A stretch of DNA of 64,000 nt from Neurospora tetraspora (lineage: Eukaryota > Ascomycota > Sordariomycetes > Sordariales > Sordariaceae), in the NCBI RefSeq assembly GCF_033439725.1, contig NW_026944390.1:1178001-1242000 (forward strand). The letters are read 5' to 3'. This document shows, piece after piece, positions 1 to 10,686 of the stretch. Under the pieces are notes generated by a model. The model had not been told where the DNA came from, searched no databases, and worked only from the letters and a program-made list of their open reading frames with translations. Every line of letters begins with the position of its first letter. Positions within the stretch are counted from its first letter, which is position 1. Position numbers and translations under genes: made by a program.

Positions 1-478
1 GTCAGGTGGGCGACAATCCTTCACCGATACCTTATTATCTCGGCTGAAAATCCTTCACGTTTTAGACCAAGCCTAGACTCTAGTTACGTCACATCGGACT
101 TCGAAGGGGTTGCCTCTAATTAATGAGATAGGGGACCCTACCATAGGGACTTACTAGATCAGGTAGACCTACCGGACTCTGCCGACCCAGGCTACCTATC
201 TGCCTGCCTGCTTCACCTTTACATCCTGGCCTGCTGGCCTCATCACCATCACACTCCGTTACCACCTAGGGCAAACCCAAACCAGAAGACAGAAACAACC
301 ATCTCAGAACCCTTCATCGTCTCAGTCGTCGCCACCAACGGCAAATTACTTTTTTGCTATTTACCTTCTCGATTCAGCAACAGAGTCCGCCTGTGTCGCC
401 AACCATCCTCATCCTTGACTCACCTTCTTTGACGGCAAGCCTCGGATTCCGGCAGCCCACACCCGGCCTCAGCACACC
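1..478. other. Intergenic / probable 5' UTR of the 2EXR gene
   Basis: No convincing open frame or RNA gene is visible. The last ~250 bases are C/A-rich and pyrimidine-rich, as is common for Neurospora leaders, and probably include the promoter and leader of the gene starting at 479. Confidence 0.5.
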
Positions 479-1303
479 ATGACAGCTTTCCATCCTTTTC
501 CCCGTCTCCCATGGGAAGTCCGAGCTCGGATATGGGAGCTGACCGTCGAGCCTCGAACGGTCGAGGTCAATATCGAATACGAAAACACGACAGTCACCGA
601 TGACATGACAGCCAGATACAACTTGGCTCCACATACGTCTAGCCGGATTTCTGTCCTCCGTTTGCGGTCATCCACTGCAGTGCCTGCGCCTCTGCAAGCC
701 TGTCGAGAAGCGCGGATCCACCTCACGGAAGATGGTGGCTTGGGGTACTACAGGAAGGCCTTCCACCAACTGCCAGCTGCAACGAACTACGGGAAAGAGA
801 TGCCGCTGCAGCCCGAACTCCGGCTGGAGCTCGGCCTCGGCCTAGAGCCGCGCTACGTCTGGGTGAATTTCGAGATGGACATGATCTCCATCGGCCAGAG
901 TCTCTTTACGCTCTTTGCACCGTATTACCAGGACATCAAGCGGCTCAAGTTTGCGCGCGAACGCGACGAAGGCTTTTACCACTTCGAATCCAAGGAGCTG
1001 CGAAACTTTGCCAATGTCCGAGAGGTCCACGTGGTCTGTCTGGACGGTTTAGACTGCTGGGATGGAGCGGAGGACACCGGTTTCCCTTGCAGCATGGAAA
1101 ATGTCTTGCTGGTCGATGGGGAAACTGGCAAGACGGAGACATCCTTCGAGATTAATGCCAGATGGGACGAGATACGGGCTGTGAACTTTAGAAAGGAGGG
1201 AGGGCGCATCAACCCTGACACTGATGCGCCTTTGGTACCGTGGCTTCCACCAGGGTGGTTTGAGGGACAGGAGGAGTGGGATGATTACTACGGCAATTGG
1301 TGA
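479..1303 (+). CDS. 2EXR-domain protein (fungal F-box-like family)
   Basis: This single uninterrupted frame of 274 codons starts at the ATG at 479. Residues 4-30 carry the 2EXR signature: an aromatic/proline start (FHPFPRLPWEVR), then RIWEL and a run leading to conserved small residues. A second 2EXR-like block, with L-x-x-C-R-E-A-R (LQACREARIHL), follows near residue 75. The family is hugely expanded in filamentous ascomycetes and its biochemical role is unknown; it is often compared to F-box proteins because of the short N-terminal helix pair. No signal peptide or membrane segment is seen. The C-terminus is acidic and aromatic (EEWDDYYGNW). Family assignment is fairly sure; function is not. 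Confidence 0.8.
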   Translation: MTAFHPFPRLPWEVRARIWELTVEPRTVEVNIEYENTTVTDDMTARYNLAPHTSSRISVLRLRSSTAVPAPLQACREARIHLTEDGGLGYYRKAFHQLPAATNYGKEMPLQPELRLELGLGLEPRYVWVNFEMDMISIGQSLFTLFAPYYQDIKRLKFARERDEGFYHFESKELRNFANVREVHVVCLDGLDCWDGAEDTGFPCSMENVLLVDGETGKTETSFEINARWDEIRAVNFRKEGGRINPDTDAPLVPWLPPGWFEGQEEWDDYYGNW

Positions 1304-1864
1304 GGGTTTGAGAATCCGCACTCTACTCCCAGACGGTTGGCGAGGAGTTGGGGGCAAGGGCCGACGGCTAAATTTGGATTTGGACCGGTCTTTCCTTTTC
1401 TGTACTACCTCTAGGCACCTACCCGAACTAGAGGTACCCAAAAGCTCCTTCCCCATAGACCTTAACTTTTTCACCCCCTAGTCCAAAACTACCAAGTCCG
1501 TCACCAATAGTGAAATTTTGAAGTTGGAAGAGGTTAGATATTGGACTTTGGACTTCGAATTTGAACTCACTTTCCTTTTGCCCTCCCTTTCCCTCTCTTT
1601 CCGCTCTTCGCTTTAATTGTCCCATCCTAGACCAGGACCTACTGCTCTCAAGACAGTGTATTTTTAATACCTCACTGGCCTCTAACGGTCATGCTAAATT
1701 GAACAGGTAGTTATTTTCTTAGTCACGGTTCAGAGTGTATTGCCACCATTCAACTATTTTACCGTGATATAAACACACCCTGCAAGCCCCATTAATGTAT
1801 TCGATGTAAATACAAACAGTCCTTGAAAATGACCGCACGTCCGCCCGAATTGTCCAACCCCCCC
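1304..1864. other. Intergenic, convergent 3' ends
   Basis: This stretch lies between the 3' ends of the 2EXR gene (plus) and the secreted-protein gene (minus). It contains pyrimidine-rich tracts around 1560-1610 and short open frames without codon structure. I see no RNA gene or repeat. Confidence 0.5.
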
Positions 1865-2758
1865 CTAAGTACATTTGGCAAGATCGGCCTGCACCTGCTT
1901 GTACGTATTGACAACCTCACCATGATCATAGGCCTTTTTCTCGTCGCTAATTTTAGAGTTCTTTGCGTTTGTACCGTACATCCTGTCGTAATAATCCGAT
2001 ATCTGCTTGGAGAGAGTAGGGTTACCGCTGGCTCGGAGTTTCGTCTCCTCCCAATCCACTGAATACCAGTGCTCAGGTGGAACTTTCGTACTGAGCGGAT
2101 CAACGCCCAAGTCTCTCTTTACCACGTTGCTGGCTCCCAGCTCCTTTTCCGCCGCCGGCACGGCAAACTTGCCATGGTCTCCCGCACGGGCAGTAAGGAT
2201 TTTCTCCGTGATGGCGTCAAAGTCGTCGAATCGGTTCTTATTCGCGGCGGTCTTCTTCGACTGCGCGGTCTTGGTGACTGCATCTCCGAGCTTCTTGATG
2301 TAGTCGTTGAATTCCTCGCCTGCGCCCTTGAGGGCGGTGTGGCCCGGAAAGTTAAAGACGCTGCCGTAAGCGTTCTTATACTTTGTTTTATCCGTATACC
2401 TGGAAAGGCATTGCTTGGCAGTTTCTTCGACATTCATCGTTTTACCATCGGCGTTTTTGACTTCCCAGTCGGTCTTTTTGCCGTCGGTTTTTCCGGTGCT
2501 AACGACGAGGTCACCAAACTGGCAACGTGTTTCGCCCTTTCTCTTCGGGTTGCACGCCTCCCATTCGTTGTTCTTGCACACGTGGCTGGAGTAATCCCAC
2601 TTTTTGCACTTGTAGCCGACTGTCCGGTCGGCCTCGTCGTTGAGCTCATCGATCAAGTAGGCCTGATAGAGCCAGATGCGTTCGAGACAACCTGCATAGC
2701 CTCCAGCCCAGACGGCCACGATGAGGTACGAGAGCGTGAGGAAGAGAGGGACCCTCAT
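1865..2758 (-). CDS. Secreted cysteine-containing protein divergent from the killer-toxin-like chitinase
   Basis: An intact frame of 297 codons starts at the ATG at 2758. The first ~18 residues form a clear signal peptide (MRVPLFLTLSYLIVAVWA, cut probably before GGYAG). The mature protein has paired cysteines in its first ~80 residues (GCLERIWLYQAYL, YKCKKWD, HVCKNNEWEACN, TRCQFGDL), an Ala/Lys-rich helical centre and a charged C-terminus ending in Cys-Thr. I recall similar 'GCLER...' secreted proteins near subgroup C chitinase genes in other filamentous fungi, but that is memory, not a search. It shares a 957-bp intergenic region with the chitinase at 3716, so joint regulation is plausible. 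By analogy with zymocin, where chitinase and toxin subunits are encoded together, it could be a partner or cargo. That role is inference; the sequence does not show a toxin fold. Confidence 0.75.
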   Translation of the reverse strand: MRVPLFLTLSYLIVAVWAGGYAGCLERIWLYQAYLIDELNDEADRTVGYKCKKWDYSSHVCKNNEWEACNPKRKGETRCQFGDLVVSTGKTDGKKTDWEVKNADGKTMNVEETAKQCLSRYTDKTKYKNAYGSVFNFPGHTALKGAGEEFNDYIKKLGDAVTKTAQSKKTAANKNRFDDFDAITEKILTARAGDHGKFAVPAAEKELGASNVVKRDLGVDPLSTKVPPEHWYSVDWEETKLRASGNPTLSKQISDYYDRMYGTNAKNSKISDEKKAYDHGEVVNTYKQVQADLAKCT

Positions 2759-3715
2759 GACTGGTGCAGTCGGTGGAGGCGGTACAGTTGTGGTCTACAA
2801 GTCTGTTAGTGTGGGACTCGGCAGCATGAAAGTCTGCAAAATGGTGCTCGGTGTCTTGGTACCTACCTTTGATCCGACTTTCTGTTCTGGTGCGAGTGAA
2901 GCAGTGATGGGCTGCACAGGACGGCTGACAGGGACAAGGCGAAAAGAATGTGTGAGTCTGAGAGGGAAGGGGGACACAGGAAGCTCATAAGACAGAACAA
3001 ACGATGGATAGTAGAGGTACCTAAAAACTCGTAGACTTTGCTTGGTCTCGGAACACTGTCAAGATTTCCGGCTTCAAGTGTCAAGGACGAAAGCGTGGTT
3101 GTGTTGTATCCTACTCTCTTCAGTGTTCAGACCCTTTCTGGATAATTGTCCGCTCCATCTCCTCTTCTCTCGGTTGTATCGCCAAGGGTAAGCGGAAGCT
3201 ATTGAATTGAGCCGGAGAACTAGAACTTGTCAGCGTAGTATTGTTTCTCCATTGCCTAATGTAACCACGACTGTACTTTTGTGTACAAAGTTGCGGTGCC
3301 TAGAGGTACCTTGCAGGAAGGAGGGAGACTACCATACCCTAGTCTAAATCGATGGAGGTCTGAAAGGGACTTGTGTTGGACTGTTGGTAGGATCGCGCCG
3401 ACTCATGAACTGACGGCGATGCCGAGGCCACTCCGTGTCGTACTGAATTGTTGGTACACCCTTGGCCTTTGGCTATTCATGTTGCCTGACGCTCGAAGCT
3501 CGAGTCCGTGAACTTATTAGCCAGCTTCACCAGTCGAGATTGTGCTTCAGAGGTCTACTCAGATCAATCAATCCCATCACAACGGGAGTCAGGCACACCT
3601 GTACTCATCCTCTTTCACCTGCTTCCTATCTCTTTACCTCCCACTTCGTCTTCCTCTGGCGCAGAGGGCTCTCGATCTTCCTCCTGAGAGCCTGCTTACG
3701 CAGCATCCCGCCGCC
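2759..3715. promoter_or_regulatory. Bidirectional intergenic promoter region
   Basis: This is the 957-bp head-to-head spacer between the secreted-protein gene (minus, ATG at 2758) and the chitinase gene (plus, ATG at 3716). The chitinase side ends in a pyrimidine-rich leader (about 3590-3690). The frame upstream of 3716 stays open but lacks a signal peptide, so 3716 is taken as the true start. No specific transcription factor site was identified with confidence. Confidence 0.55.
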
Positions 3716-6700
3716 ATGAAGACATCACTGCTCCCCTTCCTTCCCTGTACTTTGCTAGCTGCTGGGACTTTGGCCTCCCTTTCCGACGTCGGGATCCAGA
3801 GCCGAGCTGTCGACGACAGCGTAGACGATCTCGATGAGTGGCTGACATCAACCAAGAGAGTGTCTCCAGAGGCGCTCCGGCCATGCCCTGTATCTTGCAG
3901 CGCGACGGGGAACAGTTCCTCGACGGATGGATGGTTTCTGTTCCCTGATCCCACCAAGCTGGCGCTATGCAACGAGACCATGATCCTCAACATGGTCGTG
4001 CAGACCGAAAGCGGGGATAACAAAGCTTCGCAGCCCGTCGTCAGGGCCTGCACGGCCGACTACGAGTCGAGAGTGAAGCTCGCGTTCGTGCCGGATGACG
4101 AGAAGGCGTCTCTCTGCACAACCGCCAACCGAGTGCTGGAGGAAGCTTCCGTGTACATGCACCACCCACAAGTGGGCGATGACGACGGCTTCTCGGTCAG
4201 CCACGCCGTGACTGCGGGGCGTCAGATGGTCAACCGCCTCGCACAGCAAGAGCCTTCGTGCACACGCAATGCCATGGAGTTTGGCTATTTCCAGTCGTCG
4301 GCGATTGGCATCTTTGCGGGAGCCGAGGTGCACCAGCACGGGGTCAGCTCGGTCGTCCTTCGGAAGCTGCTGGAGTACGCACAAGAAAAGGGCGTCTCCA
4401 AGACGACTGTGGTCCAACTCTGCGGAGCGGATGAACGCGGCGCCGACTACAGCATTGGCGTCGTTGCGACAAGTGCCAAGAACCTCGGTTTCGTGCAAGA
4501 GGCCGTCAAAGCATGGGCCAACGGCGGATGCGTCTCGCAGGCCGATGCAGGCGAGGACTGGATCAAAGTCACCCTTCGTGTCCCCGCCCCAGTCGACACC
4601 ATCATTCCTTCCTCCTCTTCTCCCACAACAAACACAAACGGCACGCACGGATCCAGCAACTTCACCACTGGTGCAAGATCCCGCCTTGCCATCAGGGCCG
4701 ACTGCACCACCACCACCGTCCAGTCCGGCGATGGCTGCTGGGCCGTGGCCAACAGGTGCGGGATAACCCAAGCCAATCTGGAAAAGTACAACCGAGCCAA
4801 CCTCTGCACCACTCTAGTCAAGGATGAAAAGGTGTGCTGCAGCAGCGGCACTCTACCCAGCACTCTGCCCGCCGGGAACTCGGACGGCACGTGCAAAACA
4901 AGATCGGTCATCAGCGGCGATGACTGCGGCTCGCTCGCTTCCAAGTGCGGCATCAGCGCGGCCGACTTCATGAAGGTCAACACCAAGACCAATCTCTGCG
5001 CGACCCTGGCGGTGGGCCAACAGGTCTGCTGCACCAATGGCAAGATGCCCGACCTGAAGCCCAAACCCGATGCCAACGGGAACTGCGCCACCTACACCAC
5101 CCAGAAGGATGACAGTTGCTCCGTCATCGCCGCTGCCCGCGACCTGAACGTGACAGACCTCGAGACCTTCAACAAGAACACCTGGGGCTGGAACGGCTGC
5201 AAGTTACTCTTTCCCGACTTCAAGATGTGTGTGAGCACGGGAAGCCCGCCCATGCCTGCCCCAGTTGCCAATGCTGTTTGCGGGCCAACGGTAAGAATCG
5301 CCCTGCCTGATCTCATCCTTGAACCTGCCCTTGAGAGTTGAGGACCATACCTCCCGTCTAGATGAACCTGGCTAACGCGACGACTGCTTTTGTTTCCAAT
5401 AGGTACCTGGCACAGCCCAGCCATCGGCAGGAACCAACCTGACTACGCTCAATCCATGTCCCCTGAATGTGTGCTGCAACATCTGGGGACAATGCGGCAT
5501 GACGGACGACTTTTGCGTCGTCTCCAAGTCGGAAACAGGTGCTCCTGGAACTTCGGCTCCCGGGAAAAACGGATGTATCAGCAACTGCGGCAGGGATATC
5601 ATCAGAGGATCCGCCCCGGCGAGCAAGATCAAAGTCGCCTACTACGAATCCTGGAATTTTGGCCGCGAGTGCTTGAACATGATGGTGGACCAGATCGATA
5701 CAAGCGCATACACCCACATCCACTTTGCCTTTGCAACCATCACCAGTGACTTCAAGGTCGACATCGGTGACGACAAGGCCAAGGAGCAATTTGAAATCTT
5801 CAAGAAGATGTCTGGCATCAAGAAAATCATCTCTTTTGGTGGCTGGGACTTCAGTGCCTTGCCCGGAACCTTTTCGATTCTTCGCAACGCTGTCCTGCCT
5901 GCGAACCGCGAGACCTTCAAGAACAACATCGTTGCCTTTGTCCAAGAGCACGGGCTCGATGGAGTCGATCTCGATTGGGAGTATCCTGGTGTAAGTACCC
6001 CGACCACCCCTTCTTTGGTCCCCATCGCTTTCCGTCTACCTACAAGGTACCTACAAGGTAGAGGTACCTAGGCACTTGCCCGAGTTGTTAGGACCTAGGA
6101 CTCACATAGACTTTCTTTTTCTCTTTTAGGCGCCCGATATTCCAGATATTCCTAGCGATGACCCTCAAAACGGTTTGAACTACTACAGGCTTCTTTCCAG
6201 CCTCAAATCAACTCTCGGTTCTTCAAAGACGGTCTCGTTCGCGGCCCCGGCATCCTTCTGGTATCTCAAGGCGTTTCCCGTCAAAAACATGGCCAAGGAC
6301 CTCGACTACATCATCTATATGACGTACGACTTGCACGGCCAGTGGGACTATGGTAACAAATGGACTTCCCCCGGATGCGAGACTGGCAACTGTCTGAGAT
6401 CCCACGTCAACGAGACTGAGACCAAGGATGCTCTATCCATGATCACCAAAGCCGGCGCGCCATCCAACAAAGTTGTCGTCGGTGTGGCCAGCTATGGTCG
6501 GTCGTTCAAGATGGCCCAGGCCGGCTGTGATTCCGAGTCGTGCCTATTCACAGGCTCCCCTCGCGATTCCAACGCTGCCAAGGGACGTTGCACGGCCACT
6601 GGGGGCTATATCTCCAACGCCGAGATTAATGAGATTATTGCCACGGGCAATGTCAACAGGCAGTGGAAAAAGGAAGGATCCAACATGATGGTTTACAACG

Positions 6701-8136
6701 ACACCGAGTGGGTTGCATGGATGGACGATGACACAAAGGCGGCTCGGGCCGCGTTTTACGACTCATACAACTTTGCCGGCACCACCGACTGGGCCGTAGA
6801 CCTGCAAGAATTTGTCGAGTAAGTCTTTTCCCTCTACTCTCTGTCTCCTCGGCTTTGCCTCGTCATCTTCCTTTATTCCCAAGCACCTCTGTTGACAACT
6901 TGCAGTGATAGCAGTATCGTGGATGACGTTCAGGAGGCGTACATTGACCCAAATTACTGGTCTCGCTGCACCGGCACATACACCACCCTAGACCAACTCG
7001 AAAGCCACAAGGACTCGATCCCTCACCACTGCATGGACAAATATATCGTTGATGTCCAAGTTGCGGTCATGGAGGGAGCGCTGAACAAGTACAAGGACCT
7101 AATCGACAAGGGCTACGACAAGAAGTTTTCCATCTATGAGAACTATGTCAAGGCTCAGATCCCGGACCAGATCAACAACTTTATGGCCAGCGAAAAGGTG
7201 GACAAGTACTTCAAGTGCAAGGAGTACAAGTACGTGACATGCTGCGGGTCATGCAGATACGCCTGCGTCTGCGAAAATGGCTGCACAAAGAGCGGTTATC
7301 AGCTCCGTGACATGGACAAGTGTCCCAAGTTCGAGACTACTGTCGTTGGTTTTGGAGGCACTGAGATCCCCAACGCCACCTTCACTCTCACCGACTCCAA
7401 GGGCTTCTACGAAGACATAAGCAAAACGTGGGGCATTGAAGAGTCGTGGATTACCTTCGACAGGCGCCACATGCGGACCAACAACGGGTGCCAGTACGCC
7501 GGGGAGAAGGTGCTTGAGTGCATCGACAAGAATGACGATTGGTGGTACAATTACCCTCAACCCTCGGACAAGGTCGAGATCTACAACCCCAAGAACGTGG
7601 TTGGCGACTCATACCCCAAAGCCAAGGACATGCTGAACCGGTTCAAGGTCGTGAAAGAGTTTAGCTACTACGACGAGTTATTCCAGGTCTCGGACGTGGT
7701 CGACGCCACGTCGCTGCCTGCCTTCACGACCGCCGAGGGCGTGGAGAGCATGGGCAAGATTGTCGAAAAGGCGGACGAGATCAAGAAAAAGGAGCGCGAG
7801 TCCTTCATCCTCAATTTCCTCATGGGCCTGCTCTTCTGGATCCCGGTGGTGGGCGAGCTCGTCGGTCCCGAGCTGGCGGCCATCGGTAACGTGCTTCGCT
7901 TAATCGGCGCGGTGGGAGACGCGGCCATGACTATCTATGACGTTGTTCAGAATCCGAAGAATGCGTTCGGGGCTATCTTCGGTCTCCTGGCGGGCGCCGG
8001 GGTCGGGCGTAAGGGTTTCAAGGACGCGGCCGGAAAGAGGCGTGACCTGACAGGCACCAAGGAGTTCAACGCGCTGGGAAATGTAAAGACGCAGCTGGAT
8101 AGGATTGAGGTCATTCGAAGTGTGTGCCGGCGTTAA
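3716..8136 (+). CDS. Killer-toxin-like (subgroup C) GH18 chitinase with LysM and ChtBD1 domains
   Basis: Four exons are inferred: 3716-5290, 5403-5990, 6130-6818 and 6906-8136. The frame is kept across all junctions and gives 1360 residues, typical of subgroup C chitinases. Order: signal peptide 1-~20; a Cys-rich N-terminal region; two clear LysM modules (~330-378 and ~398-447) and a divergent third (~460-515); a type 1 chitin-binding domain (~543-563); GH18 (~600-945) with an intact DGVDLDWE motif, catalytic Glu718; then a Cys-rich C-terminal part and a long hydrophobic stretch (~1249-1317, e.g. [17 protein letters not shown]). The enzyme should hydrolyse chitin outside the cell. The architecture is that of the zymocin alpha/beta precursor, where the hydrophobic part helps cargo cross the target membrane. 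A lysine/arginine cluster follows the hydrophobic part. All catalytic residues are present, so it looks functional. Confidence 0.92.
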
Positions 8137-8210
8137 AAGTGGTCTGGGTATGTATGTACGATATTATCAGCCAAGGATACCTCTACCTTCACTCTTTGGT
8201 TAGGTACCTA

Positions 8211-8259
8211 CCGCTTTTTTTCATTCAACCGGGTTTTATCCTTCCCTCTTACAGTCTAG
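8211..8259 (+). repeat. Left terminal inverted repeat
   Basis: The repeat starts CCGCTTTTTTTCATTCAACC and is preceded by TA at 8209-8210. It pairs with 9086-9134. Confidence 0.85.
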
Positions 8260-9085
8260 TGCAATCGGGGAGAGCTAGGCCTACTATAGTCTAGGACACT
8301 TGCGCTGTTTTGTGTGTGTGTGTGTGTGTGTATATTTTACGTCTACTTCCGCCTCCCTAAGGGCATGAGACGTGCCACAGCGGTAGAATCTAACGTACAT
8401 GTCCTCCGTAAGCGCTAAAACCTGCCAAGGACCTGCTAGAATCCATCAATCCGAGGGCAAATCACGACGTACTGTCGTTCTGTCGAGTGCTGCCCATTGC
8501 GTCAAACGCGGGCCAACACGAAGCAACTAAATACAGAGGCTCATTAGAGCTTAACTATCCGGTTGAAAGCCAAAAACAAAACCAACTCAAAACTAGCAAA
8601 ACCAAACAAAACCAAACAAACAAAGGAAACTAATTTTGCAGAGCCAAGTTCCTGCGCCTCATACGACGGACGTAGTAATCCAAATCCGCTGTCACCATCT
8701 GGATCTCGTGATCCGGCCCGATTTCAAGACCTTCCTGTCGTAGAAAGGGAGTCAAATTGTCAGCTGTGCCGCCATTGCTAACGTGCTTCTGCCAGAGTGT
8801 CTGATGCCATGCCTTCCTTGGGCACGTCCAAGTGAAGAAGTGTGAGGGGTGTATTCTAGCCATATACAATCGCCAGGATATCCCCAAAGCCCAATCGATG
8901 GATTTCTGATCGTCTATATAGCAAGGCATCACTGCGTATGCCTTTCTGCACACCTGCGCTGTTGTGCCATCCGCCTGAGCCGCTGCGAGTACTTGCATGC
9001 CAGTTTGCCATTCGAGCTTTGAGTGGTTCGCTAAGTTCTCCCGGCCACGATAGGCGCCCCAGTTCTGAGGTGACTCCCAGATATG

Positions 9086-9134
9086 CTAGGCTGTAAGAGG
9101 GAAGGATAAAACCCGGTTGAGTGAAAAAAAGCGG
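9086..9134 (-). repeat. Right terminal inverted repeat
   Basis: Its reverse complement matches 8211-8259 with two differences by eye, and it is followed by TA at 9135-9136. Confidence 0.85.
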
Positions 9135-9136
9135 TA

Positions 9137-9510
9137 TATTATTATTGGTCTTATACACGCACACTATTTACTGATTTGGGGCATTGTGTCATGACGGGAT
9201 CAGAAGCATATAGTCCGTGTCTGGACAGGGGGATCTGATCTAGTGGGTAAGGTATCTGCTATGGAGAAAGTAGATAAGAGAGGCGAGTCCTCCATGGGGA
9301 GTCAGAGAGTTCAGAGGGGCAGTTCCAAGCAGTCAGACACTCAGCCACCCAGACAGACAGCCAGACAGACAAGACACACACACATTTCTGCTCCATTCTT
9401 TATTCATTCATTCTACTTGAGTCTAGTTGATCTCTTCCTCGCCAGTGGGCGAAGCCCACTGGGCTGTTCGACCTATCTGGTGCTCACCTTTGGTTTGGAG
9501 TTTGAAGCTC
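9137..9510. other. Intergenic
   Basis: No gene is seen. There is a CAGACAGACAG-type short repeat near 9345-9375 and a GGGCGAAGCCC-type hairpin near 9445-9465. Confidence 0.4.
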
Positions 9511-10195
9511 TTCTCATCCGGTGGTGCCTAATCATGACCAGATCTGCTCTCCTCTATAGAGTGTTGTAGTGGGTGGGTTGGTTTGTGTTGTGGTTTTGCC
9601 CCATTTCAGCAGTCTCTCCTGGGACCTTAAAACTTCATCCTGTTCTCCGAAGACATGGGTGAGAGCGTTCGGCGAACTCTTTGACGGAGTGTAGGATCTT
9701 TTTTGTGAAATCCTGGGCTTCATCGCCGTTGAGGTAGTGGTCCTGGAGGATCGGCTCGTACCAGATGAGGGCTTGGTCGGTGAGTCTAGTGCCGAGGAAG
9801 ATGACTTTCTTATAATCGGTGGGAAAGTTGGCTTCGTAGTGGTCCAGGTAGGTTCTGATTTGGAGCAAGAACCCAGCCAACTTGGTCTGCTGCCCACCAA
9901 ACTTGTCTGGTGCGTCAAGTTTGACTTTGCTCTTGACGATGGCGGAATCATCAGGCGCTAACTCCTTGAGCCTGGCTTGAAGCTGGGCGATTTCCTCCTC
10001 CTTGGAGAGCTTCGTAGCAGTGGTGGATGGCTCAGCGGCTGCGGACATGGCGAATGGTCTGGGGTACCTCTAGTACTATCCGAGATAGGCTAAAGGGAGT
10101 AGACAACGTGTAACGAACGGCAGGTCTGATCTGCCTAAGTGGGATAGCTGAAGGTAGGAACGATATCAGATGCTGTTCGGTGTAGTGACGACGAG
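9511..10195 (-). mobile_element. Ty3/Gypsy-like retroelement relic: gag piece with LTR end
   Basis: A gag-like frame of about 137 codons lies on the minus strand at 9635-10048. It resembles the N-terminal gag region of fungal Ty3/Gypsy elements (a helix-rich segment with FGG, a tyrosine-containing helix and a WYEP motif). An LTR-end-like segment lies at about 10108-10195. The internal stretch 9511-9610 is repeated at 10301-10395. No polymerase, integrase or full LTR pair is present, so this is a fragmentary fossil. Family placement rests on the gag piece only. Confidence 0.6.
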
Positions 10196-10300
10196 CAAAA
10201 CTACAACACCACAACACACACAACACACCCAGACAAGCTGCAGTCAAGTCTAGATGGTCATGAGAGTGTAAATGCCATAGCAAGCCCGTCGACAGGAAGA

Positions 10301-10479
10301 CTTCTCATCCGGTGGTGCCTAATCATGACCAGATCTGCTCCCTTCTACAGAATGTTGTAGTGGGTGAGTTGGTTTATGTTGTGGTTTTGCCCCATTTCAT
10401 TACACCGAACAGCATCTGATATTAACCCTACCTTCAGCTAACCCACTTAGGCAGATCAGACCTGCCGTTCGTTACACAG
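10301..10479. mobile_element. Rearranged second piece of the same LTR element
   Basis: Positions 10301-10395 repeat 9511-9610 in direct orientation. Positions 10398-10479 are an inverted copy of the LTR-end sequence at 10108-10195. The two parts therefore come from different places or orientations in the element, showing rearrangement or nested insertion. It ends about 90 bp upstream of the 5S rRNA gene. Confidence 0.6.
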
Positions 10480-10567
10480 GTGGAAGCATCGTCTTCCATC
10501 GACCCTTCTATCTGCCACACCGGTCCTACATTTCCACTCATAAGTCATTAAGTAAAGAGTAATAATC

Positions 10568-10686
10568 ACATACGGCCATAGATAGTGGAAAACTCGGGAT
10601 CCCGTCCGCTCTCCCATAGATAAGCCACTAATCGCCTGACTAGTAGTTGGGTCGGTGACGACCAGCGAATCCCAGGTGCTGTATGT
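10568..10686 (+). rRNA. Dispersed 5S rRNA gene (divergent type)
   Basis: Over 119 nt this matches my memory of Neurospora 5S rRNA. The 5' end ACATACGGCCATAG can pair with the 3' end ..GCTGTATGT. Inside are TAAGCCACTAATCG (box A region), TAGTAGTTGGGT and GGTGACGACCAGCGAATCCC (box C region, matching the usual GGTGACCACCAGCGAATCCC with one change). A run of nine T (10686-10694) follows as the Pol III terminator. Neurospora 5S genes are dispersed and come in several sequence types. This copy differs from the common alpha type in the stem I-III region, so it is a minor isotype or a decaying copy. The ends pair and the box C region is well kept, so I favour a gene over a pseudogene. Confidence 0.85.

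Larger units (their letters stand above)
8211..9134. mobile_element. Non-autonomous terminal-inverted-repeat DNA element (924 bp)
   Basis: Inverted repeats of 49 bp lie at 8211-8259 and 9086-9134 and match at 47 of 49 positions by eye; they begin CCGCTTTTTTT. Both ends are flanked by TA (8209-8210 and 9135-9136), the target duplication expected for Tc1/mariner/pogo-type elements such as fungal Fot1 relatives. The interior has no frame resembling a DDE transposase; the longest is 122 codons on the minus strand and unremarkable. It holds a (TG)10 tract at 8311-8330 and an A-rich AAACC-repeat zone near 8570-8630. I interpret it as a MITE-like, non-autonomous element, only mildly mutated judging from the near-perfect ends. 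Confidence 0.75.

Noticed and set aside
8630-8998. A 122-codon frame inside the inverted-repeat element, considered as transposase
   Set aside because: It lacks DDE/D spacing and any helix-turn-helix; it looks like chance.
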